64,000 nucleotides of DNA from Halobacillus halophilus DSM 2266 (lineage in GTDB: Bacteria; Bacillota; Bacilli; Bacillales; Halobacillaceae). The translations under genes were made by a program, and so were the position numbers. The stretch is from assembly GCF_000284515.1 (NCBI RefSeq), contig NC_017668.1:3844001-3908000 (forward strand). The letters run 5' to 3'. Under the pieces are notes generated by a model. That model did not search any database. It saw only the letters and a list, made by a program, of their open reading frames with translations, and was not told the DNA's origin. Below, piece after piece: positions 32,940 to 41,739 of this stretch. Position 1 is the first letter of the stretch. Each line of letters begins with the position of its first letter.

Positions 32940-34610
32940 TATTTTCTTCAACATCCATAAGCGTACACTGAGCTCCAGGAGGAAAAGATCATCTGCATCC
33001 AATAAGGAAAGCCCTGTTAATTGTTCAATATTCCTTAAGCGATGCAACAACGACTGGCGGTGAAGATTTAAGGCACGGGCCGTCTGGCTTACGTTACTGT
33101 TATATTTGTTATAAACAATGAACGTATGAATTAAGTCGGTCTGTCTTCGCTGATCATATTCGATTAGTTTCTCCAAGGTATTCTGGACAATAAACTCAAT
33201 TTCTTTTTCATGTGATAGGGCCATTAACAAGCGATTCATCCGTGTATCACTGAAAAAAGTGCGGTCACCATCTTCATGTTTCTGGCGCCCGATATTTAAA
33301 GCGGTAGCGGCCTCTTCATAGCTCTGGTGGAAGTTGTACAGGCCATCTTTATGGCAGGAGACTCCCCAGGAAATCGTAATACCGGCAAGTAACTCGTGAA
33401 GGCGCCGCTCCACAAGATCAAGAAATTGATTGGCTGTCTCCGGGTATGTGTTGGCATCCGCTTCTATATAAACAATGACTTCCCCTTCATCAAAGGTGGT
33501 CATCGTCTGACGCTTCAGCACATCGCCTGCATGTGTCACTTCCTTTTGAATATAGTAGTTCCGGCTGTGCATGGAGGAAGATTGGACCGAATGTTCCTCT
33601 GAACCTACGGGACCATCAATCTGCTTTTTAAATCGAATATCCCCTACGAGACATACATATGGTTTCTCTAAATCATATCCAAGGAGGTGAGCTTTTGCCA
33701 GGAGCGACTTATCGATATCGACTTCGGTTTTGGCAAGTTCTAGCAGAAAGTTATCCTTCAAGCGGATTTCGGTCATTTCGATTGCGTTTTCTTTTACAAA
33801 ATATAAAGCGCAGGCCGTTAACGTATGCTCTAAAATCGATAAATCCACCCATGACAATTCATGGTCCTCCTCTGGCTTAAACAGCAGATATCCTTGCTTT
33901 TTATAATTCGAAAGGATCGTCAGCTGATAGCAAAAATGCGGACCAATCTCATATTTTTCAATGTAATGAACTAATGGATGATCACTAAAAGGCTCGGGAG
34001 AAACGAGTTGAAACGCTTCGTTTTCTTTTCCGTTCAGCACGTCCAGAAAATAACGGTCGAATTGCTGATTAGCCCTGATTTGTTTATTATGATCACTGAT
34101 AGCAGCAGGAATATGAGTATTATCGTAAAGAATCGTGGTGATTTCCTGCAATCCTTTGCCGTTCAATACACAATTAATCAATTCCTGTCGGATGGTTTCG
34201 GCTCGCTGCTGTCCGGTCTGCTTTTCTTCACTTATTAAACGAAGAACATCGTGCAGAATATCTCCGAATCGCACCTCCCATGGAATTTCCATAATCATAA
34301 AATTGTGTTCCTCTGCTATTTTCAGAATGCGGTCCGGGATTTTGTAAAGATATCGTCCGGTAGCAAAAGCGAGAGCTGAAGCATCTGCACGAATAACATC
34401 CTTCACATATTCCTCAAGTGCCGTTACATCGTCTCCGCATCCCACCCCGGTACTCAGTACAAATTCATTATTTCTAACAAAATTTTCCACAGGTGTCTCA
34501 ATTACGGATATCCATTGTACGGGCTTATCTGTGATCTTAGTTAACACTTTGGCTTGTTCAAATATAGGTAACCGCAGCACATTTTCCACTGTAACTCCCA
34601 TTCGCTTCAC
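32931..34610 (-). CDS. PucR/CdaR-family transcriptional regulator
   Basis: 559-residue activator with the PucR layout: N-terminal ligand-sensing domain (VENVLRLPIFEQAKVL, the usual start of the purine catabolism regulator N-domain), a GGDEF-like middle, and a C-terminal HTH (NVSQTARALNLHRQSLLHRL). Such proteins control purine, amino-acid or osmolyte catabolism. It is 7 bp downstream of an EutB-like gene in the same direction, so the two form an operon, and it may act on the ectoine-type operon 11 kb away. ATG 34610. Confidence 0.88.
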   Translation of the reverse strand: MKRMGVTVENVLRLPIFEQAKVLTKITDKPVQWISVIETPVENFVRNNEFVLSTGVGCGDDVTALEEYVKDVIRADASALAFATGRYLYKIPDRILKIAEEHNFMIMEIPWEVRFGDILHDVLRLISEEKQTGQQRAETIRQELINCVLNGKGLQEITTILYDNTHIPAAISDHNKQIRANQQFDRYFLDVLNGKENEAFQLVSPEPFSDHPLVHYIEKYEIGPHFCYQLTILSNYKKQGYLLFKPEEDHELSWVDLSILEHTLTACALYFVKENAIEMTEIRLKDNFLLELAKTEVDIDKSLLAKAHLLGYDLEKPYVCLVGDIRFKKQIDGPVGSEEHSVQSSSMHSRNYYIQKEVTHAGDVLKRQTMTTFDEGEVIVYIEADANTYPETANQFLDLVERRLHELLAGITISWGVSCHKDGLYNFHQSYEEAATALNIGRQKHEDGDRTFFSDTRMNRLLMALSHEKEIEFIVQNTLEKLIEYDQRRQTDLIHTFIVYNKYNSNVSQTARALNLHRQSLLHRLRNIEQLTGLSLLDADDLFLLELSVRLWMLKKIEK

Positions 34611-34617
34611 TCCTGCC

Positions 34618-35592
34618 CTATTGATTCTTAATTAAGTGATCGATGGTGTGTTGGTCAATGTTGTTTCCGCTGACCACCAGTACGACGTGGTTACCTTTAG
34701 CACCCTTTTCGTTAAGCAGCCAGCCCACACCTGCTGCAGCAGCACCTTCCACCGCCATTTTGTGATGGTTCAGCATGAATAAAATTCCGTTACCAATCGA
34801 TGCTTCAGAAACCAATTTTGCTTCGTCTAAAAAGGTCTGTGTTAAAGAAAAGGTGTACTCATTGTTAGGACCAAGGCCGCCAAGCAGACTATCCGCAAGC
34901 GTGTCTTCTTCTTTCAGGATAACGGGCTTGCCCTTTAGCAGACTCTCATACATAACCGCTGACCTTTCCATCGAGACCCCGGTGATTTGAATGTCAGGAT
35001 CAATACTCTTTAAAGAGGCACCAATACCTGATAGTAATCCTCCCCCTGATAAAGGAATAATTACCTGATCCACATCCGGACACTGCTCCATAATTTCAAG
35101 TCCAATGGTCCCTTGACCTGCGATCACTTCCCGGTCGTCAAATGGTTTGATAACGGTCATACCAGCTTCTCTCTGGAGTTCATAGCAGCGGGCTTCAGCA
35201 TCATCCTGACTTTCCCCCACCACTTCTACCTGAGCTCTCAGACGCTTCAAACGATCGACTTTAGCCGCGGGTACACGATTAGATATACAGACCACACACG
35301 GAATGTTAGATTGTCCCGCCACATAGGAGACAGCGATTCCATGGTTTCCTGTAGAAAAAGTAGCGACTCCTTTCTCTTTTTCCTCCGGTGTCAGAGAGAG
35401 GATTTTGTTCGCAGCCCCCCTCAGCTTAAATGATCCGGTGGGATGAAAGTGTTCAAGCTTCAAGTAGACATGTGAGCCCGCATGTTGGGAAAGATGCTCA
35501 GAATAAATTAAAGGTGTTGGACCATCAACAATCTCTCGAATGCGTTTCTTTGCTTTCCAGACTTCTCTAAACGGCAATAATGGATGCTCCAC
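34618..35592 (-). CDS. Threonine dehydratase-like PLP enzyme, EutB-like
   Basis: Fold-type II PLP enzyme of 324 residues with the PLP lysine K56 in HPTGSFKLRGA, the SGNH-type loop replaced by FSTGNHG, and the phosphate loop PLSGGGLLSG. No regulatory ACT domain, so it is a catabolic-type dehydratase. EutB of hydroxyectoine utilisation belongs here; an EutC-like and a DoeA/EutD-like protein are encoded in the same window, and its neighbour is a PucR-type regulator. Could equally be a general threonine/serine dehydratase or racemase. The start is GTG 35592 after GGGGGG. Confidence 0.78.
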   Translation of the reverse strand: MEHPLLPFREVWKAKKRIREIVDGPTPLIYSEHLSQHAGSHVYLKLEHFHPTGSFKLRGAANKILSLTPEEKEKGVATFSTGNHGIAVSYVAGQSNIPCVVCISNRVPAAKVDRLKRLRAQVEVVGESQDDAEARCYELQREAGMTVIKPFDDREVIAGQGTIGLEIMEQCPDVDQVIIPLSGGGLLSGIGASLKSIDPDIQITGVSMERSAVMYESLLKGKPVILKEEDTLADSLLGGLGPNNEYTFSLTQTFLDEAKLVSEASIGNGILFMLNHHKMAVEGAAAAGVGWLLNEKGAKGNHVVLVVSGNNIDQHTIDHLIKNQ

Positions 35593-35750
35593 CAGACCGC
35601 CCCCCTATTCTTTACTATATGAGACAACCATTCTGACTTTTCTGATATTTTCGTTGTACTTCTTATTATAGTTGATAGTACGCTTCTCATAAAAGAGTCT
35701 GTCAGAAAAAAACAATATTCCTCCTTTTTCTTCGATAGTTTCAGTGCAGC

Positions 35751-36218
35751 TTGTTAAAGATAAGCTCCCATTTGTTGAAGACTCAGTTTCGAGATAGGGT
35801 CTCACCTAGATCCTTCTCCCACGGGAGTCTCTCTATTTCCCCCACCAACCCAACTATAATTTTGTGAACGGACCCTGCTAGTAAAAAAGTGGGAACCCTA
35901 AACCGCCTTAAATGCTTCTATAGCCGTGTCCCCCCCCCCTGTACAGACTCTTTATTTAGCGTTAAGCACGTAGGTTACCCTTCCTTATATGAAGGCATTT
36001 ACATAAAGGGGTTGGAGCTTCTTATGAACGCAAAGGGGCGGAAGGGAACGGTGAAGACTCCTGCGGGATGAACATGATCGGTGAGATCCCGCAGGGCTGT
36101 TAAGCCCGAGGAAGCTCACCACATGCCCGCGGAAAGCGAGTCGTTCCCTGGAGCCCCTTTCTCCACTCAATATCTCGAAATCGAGTCTTCAACTAAACGG
36201 CCCGATTGTTTAATAAGG
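35751..36218 (+). repeat. Palindromic intergenic element, copy D
   Basis: About 468 bp. Left end TTGTTAAAGATAAGCTCCC then GAAGACTCAGTTTCGAGATA (35778-35797); right end TATCTCGAAATCGAGTCTTC and CGGCCCGATTGTTTAATAAG. Its middle (AAATGCTTCTATAGC ... GCAAAGGGGCGGAAGGG) matches copy G, while the first palindromic module is mostly lost. A run of ten C residues occurs at 35930-35939. Lies between asparagine synthase and the eutB-like gene. Confidence 0.85.
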
Positions 36219-36242
36219 CGTTTGTAGAGTAAGATAAAAAAT

Positions 36243-36278
36243 AGCCTGGAGAGGAACCAGATGGGTTCTCTCCAGGCT
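36243..36278 (-). terminator. Terminator of the asparagine synthase gene
   Basis: AGCCTGGAGAG / CTCTCCAGGCT stem with ATTTTTT on the minus strand, about 85 bp after the stop codon and just before repeat copy D. Confidence 0.88.
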
Positions 36279-36363
36279 GAGAAGCTTGGAATAATTTATT
36301 ATTATCAGTAAGGGGTTCGATCCTTTCTATGAAGATACTGTAGCATGGGACATTAAACGTCTC

Positions 36364-37869
36364 CTAAGCCGTAGCCCATTTCCCTACGGTCTGAAGCATA
36401 TTTTCTCCAGGGAAATGCTTTTTGAATATTCGATAGTAAAAAGCTTCCTGCTTCGAGCGGATTTCTACAGGGGCAGTCTCCTGAAGACGAATCAACTCAT
36501 CATCTGTGATGCTTTCTTCCGCATGCGCATCCAGTAGATCCAGCGCTCCGCTTCCTTCAGAGAACTCTGCTTTCTTTCTCCAGAGAACTTCATCAGGGAG
36601 CACGCCATCAAACGATTTTCGGAGCAGCCATTTTTCCATGCGGTCTTTTTTATGAATCTTAAGACCAGCCGGAATTTTCAGGGCATTCTCTACCACTTCC
36701 ATATCAAGAAACGGAACACGAAGTTCAAGCGAATGCGCCATGCTCATTCTATCGGCACGCTGCAGGTTAACATGATGAAGAGTATTTAGGATCCGGATGA
36801 TTTCTTTATTAAGCATTCTTGTATCCTGAAACCTCTCCATGTAGGCGTAGCCTGCGAACAGTTCATCAGCACCTTCACCTGAAAGGATTACTTTCACATG
36901 TTCTGATGCTAATTTTGATACAAAATAATTCGGAATCGCACTTCTGACTAAGGAAGGTTCATAAGACTCTAAATGGTAGATTACATCCTCTACAGCCGCT
37001 ACCAGTTCCTCCTGCGTATAAATAAATTCATAATGATCTGTTCCAATCGCTTCGGCCACTTTTCGTGCATTGATTACATCCGCACTTCCTTCCGCTCCAA
37101 CACAAAAAGATTTAAGCGGAAATTGCCCTTTATGATATCGTTTAGCGATCGCGGCTATTAAACTGCTGTCCAGACCGCCGCTCAGCAGAACACCCACTTC
37201 TACGTCGGCAAGTAAACGCTTCTCCACAGCTTTCTCCATCGTTTCACGAATCGATTGGTTGACCCGATCCAGTGACTCTTCATTAAACATACTTTTTGGA
37301 GCTTGCACATGTCTATAACATACAAAACCTTCTTCAGGAGTGAAGTAATGGCCATGCGGGAACTCTTCTGGTTGATGAACGAAGCGTTCAATAGCCTTAA
37401 GCTCAGATGAAAATACATACTGTCCGCCCTGGTCTAATCCGTAATATAAAGGTTTTATCCCTAATGGATCACGGGCTACAATAAAGCTATCATTACGTTC
37501 ATCTGCAATAAAAAAAGCAAACATTCCATCAAGCTGATCAATGGCTTTCGCGCCTTCTGATTCGATCAGTTTTAAAGCTACTTCACTATCTGACTGAGTC
37601 AGAAAGCTGGTCTTACTTTCCAACTCTGATTTTATAGATTCAAAATTGTAAATTTCTCCATTACAGACGATCCATTGATCTTTTTCGGCGTTGTGAATGG
37701 GTTGAATACCATCATTCAGGCCTATAATCGAGAGGCGCCGGTGTCCTAAATGGACGCGGTCGGTTACAACTGATTTCCCTTCATCCGGACCTCGGTGATG
37801 AAGTAATTGCAGTACTTCATCCATTTGGCTCTTTTCGATTTCTCCCATTGACACAAATATCCCACACAT
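36364..37869 (-). CDS. Asparagine synthase (glutamine-hydrolysing)
   Basis: Two-domain amidotransferase, 501 residues. ATG 37869 places the nucleophile as Cys2 (MCGIF), 8 nt after GAGGAGG; an extended start would bury it. Glutaminase motifs HHRGPDE, LGHRRLSI and CNGEIYN are followed by the synthetase domain with the ATP-pyrophosphatase loop LSGGLDSSL and GEGADELFAGY. It makes asparagine from aspartate, and is somewhat shorter than B. subtilis AsnB/AsnO. Monocistronic. Confidence 0.92.
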   Translation of the reverse strand: MCGIFVSMGEIEKSQMDEVLQLLHHRGPDEGKSVVTDRVHLGHRRLSIIGLNDGIQPIHNAEKDQWIVCNGEIYNFESIKSELESKTSFLTQSDSEVALKLIESEGAKAIDQLDGMFAFFIADERNDSFIVARDPLGIKPLYYGLDQGGQYVFSSELKAIERFVHQPEEFPHGHYFTPEEGFVCYRHVQAPKSMFNEESLDRVNQSIRETMEKAVEKRLLADVEVGVLLSGGLDSSLIAAIAKRYHKGQFPLKSFCVGAEGSADVINARKVAEAIGTDHYEFIYTQEELVAAVEDVIYHLESYEPSLVRSAIPNYFVSKLASEHVKVILSGEGADELFAGYAYMERFQDTRMLNKEIIRILNTLHHVNLQRADRMSMAHSLELRVPFLDMEVVENALKIPAGLKIHKKDRMEKWLLRKSFDGVLPDEVLWRKKAEFSEGSGALDLLDAHAEESITDDELIRLQETAPVEIRSKQEAFYYRIFKKHFPGENMLQTVGKWATA

Positions 37870-38049
37870 TAGACGGATCCTCCTCAATAAAAATCTTTCT
37901 TGTCAGTACTCTTACAATAGGCTACGCCCATTTACAATTTTATTCAAACCTCAAATACCTCCAAATTCCTGTAAAAAAGCCTACTTCCTATGTCCAGAAG
38001 TACTGTAGCAAAAGACGCAGGGAATGTTTGCTATTTGAAATAAAATAAA

Positions 38050-38074
38050 GCCTCCAGCTTCATAAGAGCTGGAG
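38050..38074 (-). terminator. Terminator of the fic operon
   Basis: GCCTCCAGCT - 5-7 nt - AGCTGGAGGC with TTTATTTTA on the minus strand, 10 bp after the fic stop codon. Confidence 0.85.
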
Positions 38075-38083
38075 GCAGATCAT

Positions 38084-38680
38084 TTAATTCTTTTTACTTA
38101 ACGATTCTTCAATGACTCGTCTAAGTATTTGGGGGTCATGGACGGACTCAATGCTTGCTTGCAAAATCCGTTCTCTCGGGAGCACAGACCAATCAAGATC
38201 GAAATTCGCTTCTAAGGCCAGACAGCGAATAAACTCACGGAGTGCGCGCCCATTTCCTTCTCGAAAAGGATGGAGTACATTTAACTCCGCCATGTAATAG
38301 GCAAGATAAACTGCTAACTCTCCACGGTCCATATGTTCCCAGTCTTCTTTTGCTAATGCTTCAAACAGCGGCCCAGCGGCTTCTTTAATAAAGCGTGCTT
38401 GAGCAAAAGAGAACCCATCCTTGGTTATATTTTCAGTCCGTATTTCCCCGGCAAATGGATACAAATCTCCAAATAGATACTTATGAATCTTTTGCAAATG
38501 ACGTAAATCAAAATCACCCTGGGCAGGAAATGCCTGAAGTTCAGCCAAACGCTGGGTGGAAAGAATCGTCTCCATTCTCTGTAACTGATTGTCATCCATA
38601 ATATCATAATGGTTAATCAGAACCGTAGAATCCCGGTAGTAATAACGGGAAGACCCACTGCCGTATCGGGAGTTAGGCAT
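38084..38680 (-). CDS. Fic-domain AMPylating toxin
   Basis: Fic protein, 198 residues from ATG 38680, which overlaps the antitoxin stop codon and excludes an upstream out-of-context extension. The complete active-site motif HPFREGNGR is at residues 137-145 and the substrate-flap region (DLYPFAGEIRTENI) precedes it. Fic enzymes transfer AMP (or other NMPs) to target proteins such as DNA gyrase. No inhibitory helix is present in this chain; it is supplied by the small upstream protein, making a class I Fic toxin-antitoxin pair. Confidence 0.88.
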   Translation of the reverse strand: MPNSRYGSGSSRYYYRDSTVLINHYDIMDDNQLQRMETILSTQRLAELQAFPAQGDFDLRHLQKIHKYLFGDLYPFAGEIRTENITKDGFSFAQARFIKEAAGPLFEALAKEDWEHMDRGELAVYLAYYMAELNVLHPFREGNGRALREFIRCLALEANFDLDWSVLPRERILQASIESVHDPQILRRVIEESLSKKN

Positions 38681-38852
38681 GTCGCGAAAGTTCCAAAGCC
38701 CTCTTAATAAATTCCTTATGGGTGATGGCACCGGTTAAACATTTCTTCACAAGCGTCTCTTGCTTTTGGCTTAGGCGCAGGCCTTCGACAGCCAATGATG
38801 CTTTAGCTGGACGCATCAAATTTTCCGCCTCTTCCTCTGTACGCGTACTCAT
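38673..38852 (-). CDS. VbhA-like Fic antitoxin
   Basis: 59-residue protein from ATG 38852, 7 nt after GGAGGG. It contains the class I inhibitory motif S-x3-E-G (SLAVEG, residues 19-24) on a predicted helix; the Glu is known in this family to block productive ATP binding in the Fic active site. It overlaps the fic start by 8 bp, so translation is coupled and the antitoxin is made first. Confidence 0.85.
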   Translation of the reverse strand: MSTRTEEEAENLMRPAKASLAVEGLRLSQKQETLVKKCLTGAITHKEFIKRALELSRHA

Positions 38853-38955
38853 TAACAAACCCTCCGCCTCATAATCATTCTATTATATATTATACTACAA
38901 TTTGGAGAAAAAATACAGGTGAAACGAGCGACAAAATCCTATTATGACGCCTTTT

Positions 38956-39792
38956 TTATGAGGTTTTCTTCTTTGAACCTGCATTCGATTTTCGCTTTGT
39001 TGTCTTTTTCTTGGTCCCTCCTTTTGTTTTTTCTAAAGATTTCTCTAAAGCTTCCATCAAATCAGTTACATTATCAGGCTTCGGTTTATCCGCAGCTGTG
39101 GTAACCTCTTCATTGTTTCTTTTCGCTTCAATTAAATCAAGCAGAGCTGTACGATATTCATCCTTATACTTTTCCGGGTCAAACTCTGCAGTAAGTTGAT
39201 CAATTAACGTCACGGCTGTACTTACCTCTTTTTTGCTTAGTTCCGTTTCTTCCGGAACGTTAGGGACATCTTTAGATTGTCGGACTTCGTCCGGGAAATG
39301 GATGGTCTCCATAACCAGCGTATTTTGGTAAACGCGAACGATGGCAAGCTGCTCTTTAGAACGAATAATAATCTTCGCTACACCAATTTTGCCTGTGTCG
39401 GTTAGGGCTTTTCTTAACAATCCATAGGCTTTACTTCCACCTTCGCTCGGTGACATATAGTAGCTTCTTTCAAAATAAATGGGGTCAATTTCTTCAAGTT
39501 TTACAAAGTCCAGAATCTCTACGGCTTTATCTTCCTGTTCCTTTTTCAACGTCTCCAGATCTTCCGCATCTAAGACCACGAATTTGTTCTTAGCGTATTC
39601 ATATGCTTTTACAATTTCCTGACTTTCTACTTCTCTTTCACAAACCGGGCATCTTTTTTTATATTCAATCGGCGACTTACATTCTTCATGAAGCTGCCTA
39701 AGCTTAATGTCCTTATTCTCTGTTGCTGCATGAAGCTTAATTGGAATATTGACCAGCCCAAAGCTAATCGTGCCTTTCCACATTGTATGCAT
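38956..39792 (-). CDS. ku: Ku DNA-end-binding protein
   Basis: Homodimeric bacterial Ku for non-homologous end joining. The start is ATG 39792 (MHTMWKGTISFGLVNIP, the usual Ku N-terminus), 8 nt after AAGGAG; upstream codons give an atypical leader. 278 residues: beta-barrel core, a CPVC pair near residues 45-48, then a Lys/Thr-rich tail (TKGGTKKKTTKRKSN) of the kind that binds DNA and lets Ku slide. Divergent from ligD across 101 bp. In Bacillus the pair acts in germinating or stationary cells. Confidence 0.95.
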   Translation of the reverse strand: MHTMWKGTISFGLVNIPIKLHAATENKDIKLRQLHEECKSPIEYKKRCPVCEREVESQEIVKAYEYAKNKFVVLDAEDLETLKKEQEDKAVEILDFVKLEEIDPIYFERSYYMSPSEGGSKAYGLLRKALTDTGKIGVAKIIIRSKEQLAIVRVYQNTLVMETIHFPDEVRQSKDVPNVPEETELSKKEVSTAVTLIDQLTAEFDPEKYKDEYRTALLDLIEAKRNNEEVTTAADKPKPDNVTDLMEALEKSLEKTKGGTKKKTTKRKSNAGSKKKTS

Positions 39793-39833
39793 AAAGCCCA
39801 CTCCTTTTTCCATAGCTTTCTCGAATGCAGGGA

Positions 39834-39863
39834 AAATATGTTTAAAAGCGCAGGGATAACTCA
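39834..39863 (-). promoter_or_regulatory. Possible sigma-G-type promoter for ku
   Basis: On the minus strand TGAGTT (39863-39858), 17-nt spacer, CATATTT (39840-39834), compared with the sigma-G pattern TGAATA / CATACTA. Suggestive only. Confidence 0.35.
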
Positions 39864-39893
39864 AACTAATGGAAACAATGAGGAGGTTTAAAG

Positions 39894-41663
39894 ATGGTCA
39901 AACCTATGCTATTGACACTGACGGACGATCTCCCTGGAAGTGATGAGTGGATGTATGAAGTGAAATATGATGGATTTCGTGTACTCTTACATGTGAACGA
40001 GGGTAACATTACACTCACAAGCCGAAATGGTAAGGACTTTACTTCTCAGTTTCCTGAAATAAGCGAGTTGAAAATCGAGTCTGACTTCTCCCCTTTTACG
40101 CTGGATGGGGAACTCGTCATCTTAAACACCCCTTATCAAGCTTGCTTTTCTGCCCTTCAGCAAAGAGGAAGGTTACGAAATGCAGATAAAATACAGCGAT
40201 CGGCCAGGCAGAGACCAGCCGTCTTTATGGCGTTTGACTACCTGAATGAGGAGAAGGCTTCCTACATAGAAAGGAAGAAGATTCTTGAAGAACTTCTTAA
40301 GACCTTCCGTCATCCCAGCATACAGGCCGTCGAATCGTTTCCTGACCTGAAGGAGGTTGAAGGCCTTGTCCATCTTCATCGCGGAGAAGGAATCATTGCG
40401 AAAAGAAAAACTAGCCGCTATGAAGCCGGTGTAAGATCTAAACATTGGCTTAAAGCCAAGCAATGGAGAGCTGCTTCCGGGTTTCTTACAAGTTATGACC
40501 AATCGAACGGATACTACCAGCTTCAAGTGGAAGAAAAAAATAACAGCCTTTATCCTCTGGGGCGCTTTAAACACGGCATGACAGCTGAAGAAGATCATAC
40601 TTTACGAAATTTTTTTAAAGAGAAAGGAACTAGAAAAAAACAGGTGTGGGAGCTAGAGCCAAGTGTATGTGTTGATATTCATTGTTTGAATGCTGAAAAA
40701 GGAGAGATGAGAGAGCCTACATTTCACCAGTTCCGGTTTGATCTGTCTCCGTCCGACTGTACTTTACAGAAGCTGAAATGGGATTTGTCTCTCTTTCCGG
40801 AACAAGTGGAAGCTACAAATCTCTCCAAAGAATTATGGAACGGCCTGTCCAAAATGGACTATTTAGTGTATATGAGAATGGTATCGCCCTATCTTCTACG
40901 TTTTCTTCAAGATAAGAAAATAACCTTAATCCGCTACCCGGACGGAATTAATCAACCATCTTTCTATCAAAAGCACTATCCTGATCATGCGCCGGATTAT
41001 GTGGATGTCTTTGAAGAAGCAGGAGAACGGTATATTCTATGTCAAAACTTATCCTCCCTGATGTGGATCGCCAACCAGGGGGCTCTTGAACTGCACCTTC
41101 CTTTTCAAAAAGCAGGAGCTTCCTTCCCTGATGAAATTGTCATTGACCTGGACCCTCCAGACCAAAATCACTTTCACCTGGCCGTTTCAGCAGCCAGCCT
41201 GTTAAAACCTCTTATGGAAAAGCTAAACATTAAAAGTTTCATAAAAACTTCCGGAAATAAAGGAATGCAAATCCATATCCCTATCCCAGAACGCACTCTG
41301 AGTTATGAAGAAACCAGGAAGCTCACCGAAACTTTTGCACGGGTGCTTGTGGAACAAGAGCCTGATCTTTTTACAATTGAACGTCTCAAAAAGAAACGGG
41401 GAGATCGTCTCTATATAGACTATGTACAGCATGCAGAAGGCAAAACAATAATAGCCCCCTACTCTGCTCGAGCAACCAAAGAAGCCACAGTTGCCACCCC
41501 TGTGTATTGGGAGGAAGTAACCAAGAATCTTGATCCCAGGTCGTTTACGATTAAAAGTATAGTAGAGCGTATTGAGCGAGTGGGCTGTCCTTTTTCTAAT
41601 TATGAAAAAGCAAGATACGAGCAGCCAATTGATCAATTGCGAAATGTAATAAGCGATAAATAA
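39894..41663 (+). CDS. ligD: ATP-dependent DNA ligase LigD (ligase-polymerase)
   Basis: Multifunctional end-joining enzyme, 589 residues. An N-terminal ATP-dependent ligase domain carries the adenylated lysine K24 (EVKYDGFR); a C-terminal archaeo-eukaryotic primase-type polymerase domain (about residues 310-589) carries the metal-binding VIDLDPP and the KTSGNKGMQIHIP motif. The 3'-phosphoesterase domain of pseudomonad and mycobacterial LigD is absent, as in Bacillus. ATG 39894 behind GAGGAGG. Works with the divergently encoded Ku. Confidence 0.95.
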   Translation: MVKPMLLTLTDDLPGSDEWMYEVKYDGFRVLLHVNEGNITLTSRNGKDFTSQFPEISELKIESDFSPFTLDGELVILNTPYQACFSALQQRGRLRNADKIQRSARQRPAVFMAFDYLNEEKASYIERKKILEELLKTFRHPSIQAVESFPDLKEVEGLVHLHRGEGIIAKRKTSRYEAGVRSKHWLKAKQWRAASGFLTSYDQSNGYYQLQVEEKNNSLYPLGRFKHGMTAEEDHTLRNFFKEKGTRKKQVWELEPSVCVDIHCLNAEKGEMREPTFHQFRFDLSPSDCTLQKLKWDLSLFPEQVEATNLSKELWNGLSKMDYLVYMRMVSPYLLRFLQDKKITLIRYPDGINQPSFYQKHYPDHAPDYVDVFEEAGERYILCQNLSSLMWIANQGALELHLPFQKAGASFPDEIVIDLDPPDQNHFHLAVSAASLLKPLMEKLNIKSFIKTSGNKGMQIHIPIPERTLSYEETRKLTETFARVLVEQEPDLFTIERLKKKRGDRLYIDYVQHAEGKTIIAPYSARATKEATVATPVYWEEVTKNLDPRSFTIKSIVERIERVGCPFSNYEKARYEQPIDQLRNVISDK

Positions 41664-41700
41664 ACTCTATATTTCTGTCGATTATTGCCCGGGAAATGAA

Positions 41701-41730
41701 AAAATCCCCGGAAATATTCCCGGGGATTTT
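41701..41730. terminator. Bidirectional terminator after ligD and the fatty-acid operon
   Basis: AAAATCCCCGG / CCGGGGATTTT hairpin between the converging ligD and acyl-CoA ligase genes. Confidence 0.88.
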
Positions 41731-41739
41731 AATAGGCTG

